DNA of 36,539 nucleotides from a virus (IMGVR_UViG_3300008448_000284:1-36539), one strand, 5' to 3'. Positions 25,601 to 31,985 are shown, numbered from the stretch's first letter. Notes: generated by a model from the letters alone, not told the origin. Numbers and translations: made by a program.

Positions 25601-26573
25601 CAGTGCGGAGAAAGCGCGCGCTGCGGCGTTTGACACCGTGATGAACACGCAGGGCGATTACTCTGGTGGTAACGCTCCGCGCTTCTTCAACAATCCGATC
25701 CTGCGCCCGGCGTTGCAGTTCAAGAAGTACGCTCAGATGATGACGTATCTTCTGGTCGACGCAACGTATCGCAGCTTTGATGGCAAGATCAGCTCGGAAG
25801 AGCGCGCTATTGCCCGCAAGCAACTTCTGAATGTCTTTGCTGTTCAGATCATGATGGCGGGTATGCTCTCACTGCCGGGCATCGAAATCGCCAAGATGGC
25901 GTTCATGATCGCAGCGGCGTTTGGCTTCGGCGAAGGCTGGGACGATCAGGAAGAAAAGCTGCGGAAACTCGCCGACGAGACGTTTGGCAAGACGTGGGGC
26001 GAGCTTGTCTCGCGCGGCGTCGTCTCTCGTGCCCTCAACATCGACCTATCCAAGCGCCTGTCGCTCGCAGATATGTGGACGTTTGGCGAGCCGAAGAAAT
26101 ACGACAAGGAGAACCTTGGCGCTTACGCCTTTAACCTCACGTTTGGTGCGCCCGGCGGTACGGTCATGGACATCGTTGACGGCTTCCGTAAAGTCGGTGA
26201 CGGCGAATGGAAGACCGGCCTAGCCCAGATGCTTCCGATTAAAGTCGTCGCCGATGGGCTACGCGCCGCCAACGGTTACTCCGAAGGTAAGGTGACCAAC
26301 GTCGAACTGGCAATGAACGTCTTTGGTGTTCGTTCCGGTCGACAAGCTGAGAAGTCGGAAGAGATTGGTTCCAACATCCGCAAAATGCAGGACATGGAGA
26401 CCGCGTATAAAACGCTGTCTCGTCAGTACATGCGGGCGCAGACTGCGGGCGAACGGACGCTCTTACGGGCGCGGATTGCTGAACACAACAAGGCCGCGCC
26501 GCTGCGATACAAAGTCTTCCCCAACGCGCTTGACCGGCGTCGGGTGCAGAACGAAAAAGAACGGGTGAACTAA
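19608..26573 (+). CDS. Giant internal virion/polyvalent-type protein with zinc metallopeptidase motif
   Basis: The 2321-residue protein starts at ATG 19608 (GGAG about 11 nt upstream; GTG 19596 is less likely). It has several Gly/Ala-rich hydrophobic segments in the first 350 residues, a Lys/Glu/Pro linker near 670-730, and a zincin site AVVLHEAAHAALVNR with H1180, E1181, H1184. A third ligand is probably E1227 or E1231 in NAQEFLAEAL. A long helical region follows, with a hydrophobic stretch near 2080-2107. Such multidomain giants resemble ejected 'polyvalent' phage proteins. Roles may include envelope passage, host-protein cleavage or early takeover. Two exact copies of a 15-nt unit encode part of the linker. 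Confidence 0.7.
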   Translation: MADQFEFDMERRDPTLRPTADRELLDVARAAGIDVSQYAPPSVDERVGFREVTEKDREATWGDYGRALGAAGLDVVGGIGAATEYATRGAIGGDTRRFFSESAEGVRSRMSPAGRQALSAEFLPEEGGVSVLDNFTSSMGLKSVSMIPAFVTAVIPGGIVGSVLRSAGASTARSAAAAAVTAKGTSGVMNAGEVASQIYSRVEKLPDEELRRLSPAYDNYRFMMSEKDARQEYMRDVAGAAPAAAFLLSYTLGGLEGQVAGRIAGAGPIGFGRGALKGGLAEGRQEFGESAGGEYLSQSQLFSQIADPMNWQKILSQGLEGLTLGTFTGATIGGVTNIGGGARPEAPPPGGINQTSDLGPDAAQQAALAAGATPPPPGAGAVTTEVTTPEAADTIQAQQEKLVNGEVPAMLFPVGTQELAVPEGLARVERPEGVVHYDPMSINAQQAERLPVNEILGYVQPKEEVLQRAARGEPATVVAETTPAGREVRAAAVSATQAPAQAQVFEQTATPGNRVVETTPEAIQRNRGLDILSQRDEETLQGYRDLRDSTPVYPAVTPGEARSVRGDRPVRMTREPPRQERIAAEEEYDQYLAEQRLARQAEQEARRAEEDMARRARMQEGMTKAERAIAVAKARAEAARPRYPEVKQTGVRTELPRTSTPLYPAGRFANFTTEPTAKQKALAAARAREEAAREEAARKEKAKKPKKPRQPKKPQPPKDEAPSQPPAPTAKPPLEKISGFWVSQAEKRAEEGAARAGKQRGVGTGKRGPEEKARTAQMRADARKAFEENAPGEDELYGGKAQTDLFRRTKQEPSRFVQTKEQAAALKKRLERVVAQAEKARELPQSIREGQTDFVLFARMAKDALTYYVGKTDAASLEKTNAWVADELAARAGDFEPMRKRRLEEGYAAKQRQASADEMIETAGTGDTGRRIVAATTTADIQEQLDQADEAARFEAALERLQEMLSVSRELTREQIQELADIAGREVADFETFQRALSSGDKLSSPRNGNVNAAPRAQNEQNLREALARLFRVMAQPSKQAALDAAYERRAAGLEKAREEAGRPYKQIIELPNGPTFVSGSASVGNSPVYVEPEATLTVRDALNSLMDYKLGRLSPVYKYIARLVIRLAGDVKIYVISDANMDKIGYANDDGSYFRTADAIYVRQSINEDFQRQAAVVLHEAAHAALVNRVVSDPLAIGQLEAIARHVLKHFNGSLDGAYGFYNAQEFLAEALSNTNFQKWLMNAPLTPELARLLDLKAWRGRSLWWGLLNRFARWFGMGRFGENEYTAMHAVMSVTERLADNRPPRFVKGWEQEFSINFDPKADWYALSPFWEKYIADEQKQSNAPDSLASRKQELLSGVSDRAAVTSSWLSRVAIVGSTLDQLRQQYAGLFTNKDGTDLLAKLVQAMQEQAPYARVKKQEADLLAQDFIRFTKNNATEAAELVDIMIDATMSNVRLGTGASNTHLDKGWRGIQGKTNLSRLQKEYAALSPEAQALYQKMAKFYRDTQNEMTRGTIGNVLDELGLKPKNREDFITRVMTGTMTPADETLLKDKPTALKAFKDANEMRVIQGDYFPLMRQGDYVVVTTDNIKDLMGGKEISPGKVEFRARTRAEAMKQANAFIANTDLRVLSRRVVTDDAATTNDFGVIVSVQRNGVFFFERESDARKWARENAGDYDQVSDVMPRRETGAESRDLTVAQFNALMGAINRQEDAPEATKDTMRGIIEQAAARMMSGNRVQKQRIARRNVEGASKDFARNLLLYGQSTSGYLAKLRYAPQVRAALKEMTEVSKDYMDKHAATRVRLLNELNKRVNDGDTGANEPPRWMRDLMTVTYLSKLFSPMYSVVNGMQPWMVTYPVLAGRYGNIASWRALQDSYKAIGFFGRAWDGLVNTGRSVKDFNDVAFDTRDVVGSIKKNLAKEKDGAELVQLIDMLLERGAMSDAGFELSQSIAEGRGKVGTAFSHVDRVARQMPQTVEEINRAVAAIAAYRLAKSRPNVSAEKARAAAFDTVMNTQGDYSGGNAPRFFNNPILRPALQFKKYAQMMTYLLVDATYRSFDGKISSEERAIARKQLLNVFAVQIMMAGMLSLPGIEIAKMAFMIAAAFGFGEGWDDQEEKLRKLADETFGKTWGELVSRGVVSRALNIDLSKRLSLADMWTFGEPKKYDKENLGAYAFNLTFGAPGGTVMDIVDGFRKVGDGEWKTGLAQMLPIKVVADGLRAANGYSEGKVTNVELAMNVFGVRSGRQAEKSEEIGSNIRKMQDMETAYKTLSRQYMRAQTAGERTLLRARIAEHNKAAPLRYKVFPNALDRRRVQNEKERVN
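20752..20766 (+). promoter_or_regulatory. TTACC-N5-GGTAA dyad, copy 4
   Basis: Perfect arms with centre ACTGA, extended to GTTACC/GGTAAC (20751-20767), within the giant gene (codons V-T-T-E-V-T). It is co-oriented with transcription. Confidence 0.55.
21666..21695 (+). repeat. Two tandem 15-nt units in giant-gene linker
   Basis: GCTCGCGAAGAAGCT occurs twice in direct succession and is followed by a degenerate third unit up to 21710. The repeat is in frame and encodes A-R-E-E-A units of the charged linker, so expansion or contraction would not shift the frame. Confidence 0.8.
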
Positions 26574-26842
26574 TGGTTGGTAAGCGCGACCCCAGCTCGC
26601 ATCGCACTCCCGAGCAAATCCGCAAGATGAACCGGGAGTACGACTCCAAGCCCCACAAGATCAAGCAGCGCGTGATGAACAAACAGGCGCGGCGGATGTT
26701 GGAGAAAGAGGGGCTGGTCCGTAAAGGTGACGGGAAGGATGTTGACCACATTCGTCCCGTGCGCAACGGCGGGTCTAACTCTCGGAAGAACCTTCGTGCA
26801 CTTCCTGCGTCGAAGAACCGGGGATGGCGAGATGGTGTTTAG
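26573..26842 (+). CDS. Small HNH-like nuclease protein
   Basis: The 89-residue protein has the C-terminal half of an HNH motif: DVDHIRPVRNGGSNSRKNLR followed by ALPASKNRGW. H59 and N73 fit the catalytic His and Asn, and N82 takes the position of the last His or Asn. The N-terminal CxxC pair of many HNH proteins is absent, as in several small phage HNHs. It follows the giant gene with a TAATG overlap. Its last 68 nt overlap the end of the convergent DnaA-like gene. It could be a DNA packaging/processing nuclease or a homing-type remnant. Confidence 0.65.
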   Translation: MVGKRDPSSHRTPEQIRKMNREYDSKPHKIKQRVMNKQARRMLEKEGLVRKGDGKDVDHIRPVRNGGSNSRKNLRALPASKNRGWRDGV

Positions 26843-27065
26843 CCGCGTAACGCTGAACACCGTGTAATATTGTGGTGTGGTGCTTACCGCCGCTACGCAT
26901 ACCGATCAGGGTGTAGCTCAGGTCGGTCTCTTGTTTAGCCCGCCACCATGCTTCCTGCCGTGCGTTCACAAACTTATCGTGGCGGTCGTGGCCGTCGAAT
27001 TGTTCTTTCGTAACGCCGTGCTTCTTGCAGACTTCTTCTTTGATGTCCGTGAAAAATTTCCGCAT
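26775..27065 (-). CDS. Stand-alone DnaA domain-IV-like protein
   Basis: The 96-residue protein resembles the C-terminal DNA-binding domain of the initiator DnaA: EEVCKKHGVTKEQF, then ARQEAWWRAKQ (35-45), DLSYTLIG and GGKHHTTILHGVQRYAAKH. In DnaA the last block normally reads [RK]DHTTV, where the Asp contacts the DnaA box; here Asp is replaced by His62. No AAA+ domain precedes it, so it could bind DNA but not open an origin alone. It might recognise DnaA boxes as competitor or recruiter. It is the last gene of the leftward block, with GAGGA upstream of the ATG. Confidence 0.75.
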   Translation of the reverse strand: MRKFFTDIKEEVCKKHGVTKEQFDGHDRHDKFVNARQEAWWRAKQETDLSYTLIGMRSGGKHHTTILHGVQRYAAKHHLAIPGSSTQEVHEGSSES

Positions 27066-27605
27066 CTAGTCCTCGCATGAATATACTTCTCTCTGCACGG
27101 TGAGAGAGGGCCAACCTATGTCTTTTGTGAAGCTCGTGTCTATGAACTTTACACGGTTTGTTGGTTGGATAGTTAAACGACCAAAGTCTGTACGCAAGAA
27201 CATAAACTCTTTGTCTTGCGTAGGCTCTGCCGTAAATCCATCGCCTACAGGTATAACCGTAAAAAGATAGGAGCATGGAAACTCCAGCTCCTTTATCCGT
27301 ACTGCGGCTTGTAACCCCGTGAGGTAAGTGTACTCGTGGACCGAGAACTGCGAGCCGTAGCAGTTCCACATCTGCGCGTAAGACAAGTCCCACCTTTCAA
27401 GGTCTTCTTGCCACGTCAGCGCGTGCGGGGGTAGATTGCGAAACACGGCACCGCTCTCCAGCATAACCGTGCAGCCCCACGCTCTAGCCGGATGGGAGTG
27501 CAGCCCGAACCATATAGCTGGGATCACGCCCTCCAAACCAACAAACTCTCCAAGCACGTAGACGTACTGGTGTTTAGGTAACGACCCGGAGGCGGTGTAG
27601 AGCAT
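27066..27605 (-). CDS. Conserved phage protein, unknown function
   Basis: The 179-residue protein has no motif I can assign. A hydrophobic centre (LEGVIPAIWFGLHSHPARAW) is followed by a block containing GDGFTAEPTQDKEFMFLRTD and FGRLTIQPTNRVKFIDTSFT, which I recognise only as recurring in hypothetical phage proteins. There is no signal peptide and no clear metal site. The start overlaps the gcrA stop (TGATG), and the next gene begins one base beyond its own stop, so it is co-transcribed and probably coupled with both regulators. Confidence 0.55.
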   Translation of the reverse strand: MLYTASGSLPKHQYVYVLGEFVGLEGVIPAIWFGLHSHPARAWGCTVMLESGAVFRNLPPHALTWQEDLERWDLSYAQMWNCYGSQFSVHEYTYLTGLQAAVRIKELEFPCSYLFTVIPVGDGFTAEPTQDKEFMFLRTDFGRLTIQPTNRVKFIDTSFTKDIGWPSLTVQREVYSCED

Positions 27606-28129
27606 CAGTCGTTTCCATATACGAAGCTATTGAATCCGGTCTGTTTGAACTTTTGCCTCGGGCGTTCCCCCGTGGGCTTAATCCATACCATAGGTTTATG
27701 ATGTTCGCAGTATGGACGTTTGGGGCTAAGGCCGGGGTTACCACAGAAGGTATGTTGGTCGTTGTGTCTACCGATTGGAAAACGGCAGTCGGATAGTTTT
27801 TCTAGTTCGGTAATGTACAGCCCGGATTTACGAAGGCTTGATGTAACTACGACTGGAGTATCGACCCAATCGGTTGGCGTTTCGATGTTGAAACGCTTTG
27901 ATAGGATTGGACGTTTACGTCGTTTGTCAGACTTCTTGCGTTCTACCCGCTGCTTACGTGTAGGTTCAGACGGTTTGTTGTCCTCGAAATCTGGGAGTAG
28001 CCCTGCTACTTTCATGCGATGCACCCTCCCGACGATGGAGTTTTTGGTGACGCCTAGTTTGTTCGCAATCTCGCTCCGCGACATACCGGCGTACAGCATC
28101 TTCTTTATAAGCTCGTTAGCCCTGTCCAT
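27605..28129 (-). CDS. gcrA: GcrA-family cell-cycle regulator
   Basis: The 174-residue protein has the two GcrA signatures. The N-terminal helix-turn-helix includes LIKKMLYAGMSRSEIANKLG and TKNSIVGRVHRM. The C-terminal part has LEKLSDCRFPIGRHNDQHTF with CGNP, and PYCEHHKPMVW, giving C115, C129, C141 and H143/H144. In Caulobacter GcrA binds sigma70 and promoters with methylated GANTC sites. ATG 28129 is preferred because GAGGAAG lies just upstream and it overlaps the primase stop. A long basic linker separates the two parts. The phage copy may redirect host cell-cycle transcription or activate phage promoters. Confidence 0.85.
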   Translation of the reverse strand: MDRANELIKKMLYAGMSRSEIANKLGVTKNSIVGRVHRMKVAGLLPDFEDNKPSEPTRKQRVERKKSDKRRKRPILSKRFNIETPTDWVDTPVVVTSSLRKSGLYITELEKLSDCRFPIGRHNDQHTFCGNPGLSPKRPYCEHHKPMVWIKPTGERPRQKFKQTGFNSFVYGND

Positions 28130-31031
28130 TATCTTCCTCGAAAAATTCTTCTTCGTCGACCGCAGCAAACTCCGCCAGCGGCGTGCCCTTAGCTTGGAAC
28201 TGCCACACGTACTCTGTGCCGAGCGCGTACTCGGTGCCAGCCCCTAAGCGACCGGGGAATTTCGTAGCGGCGAACTCGCGCGCCATGGCCTGCGTAAACA
28301 CGGTCGTCGACACATGCCGCTCTTCCAGCCACTCAGTCAGCTTGTCGGCACCGATGCGAATGACGTTGTCCTCGATGCCAACCTGCACGTACAACGCCTT
28401 GAGGCGGGAAGCGTCGCGCTTAACTTGAATGGAGCCGCGCGCGGGCTTGCCCTTACTCAGATGTACCTTGTTGGTATAGAGCGTGTTCTCCGCACGATGA
28501 CGGTTCAAGAACTGCGTCAGGATGCTGGAGACATTGAGCTTCTTCGTCATGTCGACCGGCTGGGAAGCCTTGTCGTTACGTAGCTTGGTAACTGCTTGCG
28601 CGAAAAATTCTTCCATCGCAGGGATGTCAATTTCTGTCAGCTCTAGCTCGTTGGCGTATTCTGCGCCGAGCAAGCAGCACGCTATCGCACCCGCCCAGTA
28701 CCGCTCCTCCTGCGTCCACTCGAACTTCTTCGTGAGCCGCACGTCCAGCTCCCGAAGGTCGGCGTCGACACGTTCATGGTTCTCACCGAGGAACTCAGCA
28801 TACTTGCGCCCCGCCCAGCCGAAGTTGTGTTTGAGTTTGGCGATGCTGGTCGTGAAGTGCTGGTCTTTCGTGATGTTGCCAGTCGGCGGAGGCACGACGA
28901 ACTCGAACACGCGCACCACGCCAGCCACAGTCGTGCGGTTGCCGCGCGTGACGTACTCGATCAGGCTGTCGTTAGAGGCGATGAGCATGAGCGTCTGCCA
29001 GTCACCGCTCTCCTTGATCTGCGCTTGCTGCGTCAGTCGGTTCTTCTCTCTACCGCTCGTGAGCTTGAAGACGGTGTTCACAAACCTGCGCGTGTCGTCC
29101 TCGCTCTTCAGCTCGTCCCAGAACATAGGCAGGTTTTTGAGCTGCCCCATCTTGTTCAGCACTGAGAGCTGCGTGTCGTCGAGAGACTGTACTGCCTTGT
29201 GCGGGTCGCCCCATACTGCTTGCGCCACAGAGATCGCGCTACTCTTGCCGATGCCGCTCTCAACAGAGTAGGCGGACAGCATGAAGCCGTTCTCGCCCGT
29301 GAACATCGTCAGCGGCCCTGCAAACGCACAGGCTAGAATAACGTCGAGCGCAGGGCGCTTCTGGTCCGTGATGAGCTTCGCGGCGTAGAGCCACGGGTCC
29401 GACATGCCAGATGGCTCGTAGTGGCGGGCAAGCACGGGATTGGGATTGGCGGCAGGGCGAGGCTCGCCCTTGGAGAATACCATGCCCGCGTAACTAAACC
29501 CTTCGATGTTGCCGCCGTTCCTCGGAATAACCCAGCCGAACGGTGTCGACGTGACGATTGAATTTTCCTTCTCGCGGAGCTTGTCGACCCATCCCATGAG
29601 GAAGTCCTTCACTAACTTTTGGTTGCTCTCTTTGAGCGTCATGCCGAACAGAGCGACGTGCTTCGCGAACTCTGCCTTCGCATGGAGATGCTCGAACGGG
29701 ATGCCGACTTGCTCGCGCTTGCCCTTCTCAACCATCGTAGAAAAGTTGAGCACCCACGGGTTACGCTGCATCCAACCATTCGAGAACGGATAGTTGGAGA
29801 TTACCTGCTTGGTAACCGATCCATCTTCGAGGGGGATCGACAAGTAGATGAGATCGTTGGCGTCTCGTGAGTAGCCCTGCGGCAGATCGTCGTCTGCTTT
29901 GGTGGTTTGATGGGTTTTAGGCGTGAAGTGCAGCGGGCTCTTGCCGTCGAAGCGGTGCGGGCACGCATTGCAGTCCATGTGTCCACTAGCGGAGATGGTG
30001 TTGCAGGACGGCCAGCCCAGATTTTTCTTCTGTTTCTCTGCTTCCTTGCGGTCGAACAGCGCGTCAGTCGCCTCGGGATCGTAGCCGGAATGGCCCTTCG
30101 CCATCTCATGCGCCATAACCCGCCCGTCTTCGGCGAATGTGGCGATGAACGTGGTTAGGTTCCACAGCGGGTTCGTGTAGGCAGCGCCGCCCGTATCGAG
30201 GGCTTCGCGTATGAAGGCGCACTCGGGCTTCAAGTCTTCGAGTTTAACCGGAGCCGCCTTGCCCAGATCAATGCCAGCGGAGAGATCATCCGTGCCGCTC
30301 ACCGTGGGGCGAGCAGGGAACGCAGGAGCCGGTGCGGCAAACGGCGAGAGCGCAGCGCGAATGTCCTCCACGTCGCAATCGTCGAACGGCGGCACGAGGA
30401 ACTGCACGTCCCCCGGCGGGTCGTACTTGTAGTTGTGCGTGTCGGGGATGCGGAGTATGCGCGCCGCGTCGATGGTGCACTGGCTGTCGCACATGAGCCC
30501 ATGCGTACGGGTCGCTTCGACAAGTTGGTGGGCGAGTACGCTCCACTCAGCCTTGTCGATGGCGTCCTGCAACACCCAATGAACGTGAAAGCCGCCAGAG
30601 CCGGAGGCTACTACGAAAGTAGGACGCGGCAGTCCGACGGCCCTGCGAAAGTTACCAAGCGCGGTAACAGCAGCTTGAGTATCTGGGTACGCCCCAGCCT
30701 TCACGTCTACGTCGATGAAGAGCGACTTGAACTTTACGGCGTTATCGCCAGACCGTTTGGCGTTTAGATATTTGTTCCCAGCCTTGGAGACTTTTTCTTC
30801 GGCCTCGCTCTGCATCGACATGCAGACATAGAAGTCGCGGTTCTCTGGGCTCTTAACAGCCCACGCCAGATTGCGGGTCGCTTCGTCTACAGTGCGTGAT
30901 GCGCGACCGTTCCAGTACGGCTTGGGGGCTCCCGCACGTACAGTCGTCCAATGTACGTTGACGAAGCCCTCTTGTCCCTGCGGCCATGCGACGGCCCTCG
31001 ACAGGAACTCGCGTGCGTTCTCATATGCCAT
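28116..31031 (-). CDS. Primase-helicase (AEP primase fused to P-loop helicase)
   Basis: The 971-residue protein combines two replication enzymes. Residues about 90-210 form an archaeo-eukaryotic-type primase: FIDVDVK (D107, D109), SGSGGFHVHW (143-152) and IDAARILRIPDTHNYK. A Cys cluster at 343-357 (C343, C354, C357, with H359 nearby) may bind zinc. The C-terminal half has a Walker A ESGIGKSSA (K596) and a Walker B LPMFWDE (D639, E640), followed by a sensor-like MLIASND block, as in D5/DUF927-type helicases. It would unwind and prime phage DNA. The upstream gap holds a strong GNRA hairpin. Confidence 0.85.
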   Translation of the reverse strand: MAYENAREFLSRAVAWPQGQEGFVNVHWTTVRAGAPKPYWNGRASRTVDEATRNLAWAVKSPENRDFYVCMSMQSEAEEKVSKAGNKYLNAKRSGDNAVKFKSLFIDVDVKAGAYPDTQAAVTALGNFRRAVGLPRPTFVVASGSGGFHVHWVLQDAIDKAEWSVLAHQLVEATRTHGLMCDSQCTIDAARILRIPDTHNYKYDPPGDVQFLVPPFDDCDVEDIRAALSPFAAPAPAFPARPTVSGTDDLSAGIDLGKAAPVKLEDLKPECAFIREALDTGGAAYTNPLWNLTTFIATFAEDGRVMAHEMAKGHSGYDPEATDALFDRKEAEKQKKNLGWPSCNTISASGHMDCNACPHRFDGKSPLHFTPKTHQTTKADDDLPQGYSRDANDLIYLSIPLEDGSVTKQVISNYPFSNGWMQRNPWVLNFSTMVEKGKREQVGIPFEHLHAKAEFAKHVALFGMTLKESNQKLVKDFLMGWVDKLREKENSIVTSTPFGWVIPRNGGNIEGFSYAGMVFSKGEPRPAANPNPVLARHYEPSGMSDPWLYAAKLITDQKRPALDVILACAFAGPLTMFTGENGFMLSAYSVESGIGKSSAISVAQAVWGDPHKAVQSLDDTQLSVLNKMGQLKNLPMFWDELKSEDDTRRFVNTVFKLTSGREKNRLTQQAQIKESGDWQTLMLIASNDSLIEYVTRGNRTTVAGVVRVFEFVVPPPTGNITKDQHFTTSIAKLKHNFGWAGRKYAEFLGENHERVDADLRELDVRLTKKFEWTQEERYWAGAIACCLLGAEYANELELTEIDIPAMEEFFAQAVTKLRNDKASQPVDMTKKLNVSSILTQFLNRHRAENTLYTNKVHLSKGKPARGSIQVKRDASRLKALYVQVGIEDNVIRIGADKLTEWLEERHVSTTVFTQAMAREFAATKFPGRLGAGTEYALGTEYVWQFQAKGTPLAEFAAVDEEEFFEEDNGQG
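29801..29815 (-). promoter_or_regulatory. TTACC-N5-GGTAA dyad, copy 5
   Basis: Perfect arms, centre AAGCA on the coding (minus) strand, extended at one side to GTTACC, within the primase-helicase gene (codons V-T-K-Q-V-I). It is co-oriented with transcription. Confidence 0.55.
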
Positions 31032-31051
31032 GATGGTGTCCCGGTGGTGGG

Positions 31052-31071
31052 CCGGGGGCTTTCGCCCCCGG
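31052..31071 (-). other. Strong RNA hairpin with GAAA tetraloop
   Basis: On the leftward transcript the 45-nt gap between two genes contains CCGGGGGC, loop GAAA, GCCCCCGG: an 8-bp perfect stem closed by a GNRA tetraloop. No T-tract follows, so it is not a typical intrinsic terminator. It may be an RNA-processing or mRNA-stabilising element that uncouples expression of the Cys4 protein from the primase-helicase. Confidence 0.7.
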
Positions 31072-31076
31072 TATGC

Positions 31077-31970
31077 TTAGATCAGGTCTTCGAGAGCCGC
31101 GTCAAAGGATTTAGCGTCAGCCTTGGGGGCTTCAGCTTCCTTCTTTACCTCCTTGGTAACGGGCTTCTTGGCCTCGACCTGCTTGGGGGCGGGCTGCTCG
31201 AAGAGCTGAGCCGGAGCCTCCTTGGCCGGAGCGGGAGCAGCTCCAGCATCTTCAGCAAGAATACGCAGCGTGCGGGGGTCGTCGTAGTACGCAGCGACCT
31301 TATCGGCCTCCTCGTCCGTGAGCGGGCGCACTGCGCTATACGCGAACTTCGGATACGCCTCGTTCACATCGAAGCTGATCTTCACGCCGTACGACTGGTA
31401 CGGATACCCAGCGCTCTTCATCTTCTGGTTCAGAGACACAAGGTCGGTGAGCGACGCACCGGGCACGCGCAACAGCATCGGGCCGTTGAACATCTCGTTG
31501 TCGAGGTCGTCGAGCGGCACGACTGCGAGACGCTTGCTGTCCGAGCACGCACGAGCGGGCTTACCAGACGGAGTAACCTTCGAGCCGGGCTTGTTCTGCG
31601 GGCACGCCAAGCAGTTCGCGTGCTGCGGAGACTGCACCATCGGGTCGGGCGTCGCGCCGTTGGAAGACCAGCAGTCCGGCGGAGCGGACGAGCCTTCCAC
31701 GTAGCCGTTTTTGTAGAAGATTTTGGACTTGTTGGCGGCAGCGCGCACGATCACGACGCGCAGCGAGGACTCCGGTCCGTCGCCATCAGGGCGCATGATG
31801 GGACGCTCTTCGCCACGGTGCTTGGTGCGCCACACCTTGCCGCGATAGCCAACGACAGCGTAGCCCGTTGAGATGCCAGACGAGAGATCGTCAGTAACGA
31901 ACTTGTCTTTGTTAGCGAAGGCTTTCGGAACCGCTCCGAACGAAGCGGGAATAGAGAGATCGTTGCTCAT
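31077..31970 (-). CDS. Cys4 phage replication-region protein, possibly ssDNA-binding
   Basis: The 297-residue protein (ATG 31970, AAGGA about 8 nt upstream; ATG 31979 is an alternative) has four Cys spaced as a likely zinc site: C100, C120, C123, C142, in PDCWSSNG, ANCLACPQNKPGS and ARACSDSKRLAVV. A beta-rich domain precedes and follows them. The last 60 residues are Pro/Ala/Lys/Glu-rich and end in the acidic SFDAALEDLI, like the flexible acidic tails of ssDNA-binding proteins. Its place between helicase and primase genes supports a replication or recombination role, but the family has no function known to me. Confidence 0.55.
   Translation of the reverse strand: MSNDLSIPASFGAVPKAFANKDKFVTDDLSSGISTGYAVVGYRGKVWRTKHRGEERPIMRPDGDGPESSLRVVIVRAAANKSKIFYKNGYVEGSSAPPDCWSSNGATPDPMVQSPQHANCLACPQNKPGSKVTPSGKPARACSDSKRLAVVPLDDLDNEMFNGPMLLRVPGASLTDLVSLNQKMKSAGYPYQSYGVKISFDVNEAYPKFAYSAVRPLTDEEADKVAAYYDDPRTLRILAEDAGAAPAPAKEAPAQLFEQPAPKQVEAKKPVTKEVKKEAEAPKADAKSFDAALEDLI
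31145..31159 (-). promoter_or_regulatory. TTACC-N5-GGTAA dyad, copy 6
   Basis: Perfect arms, centre AAGGA on the coding (minus) strand, in the acidic-tail region of the Cys4 protein gene (codons V-T-K-E-V-K). It is co-oriented with transcription. Confidence 0.55.
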
Positions 31971-31985
31971 GGTTACCATCCTTGG

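Noticed and set aside
20571-25823. Long minus-strand frames inside the giant gene (388, 321 and 298 residues)
   Set aside because: They lie wholly within a gene with clear motifs, are rich in Arg/Leu/His as antisense frames are, and have no family motif or coupled start.
26842-26890. Bidirectional terminator at the strand switch (ACACC...GGTGT)
   Set aside because: The stem is only about 5 bp around a 12-nt AT-rich loop, with no T-tract, so support is weak.
27066-27393. Minus-strand frame of 139 residues at 26974-27393
   Set aside because: It overlaps both the DnaA-like and the preceding gene in another frame and is Arg/His-rich, typical of a shadow frame.
30641-30670. GTTACC-N6-GGTAAC as a further dyad copy
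   Set aside because: Spacing is six rather than five bases, so it was not counted with the family although it may be a variant.
28522-31871. Plus-strand frames opposite the primase-helicase and Cys4 genes (249 and 306 residues)
   Set aside because: They are antisense to well-supported coding regions; composition is Ser/Cys- or Arg/Val-rich without motifs.
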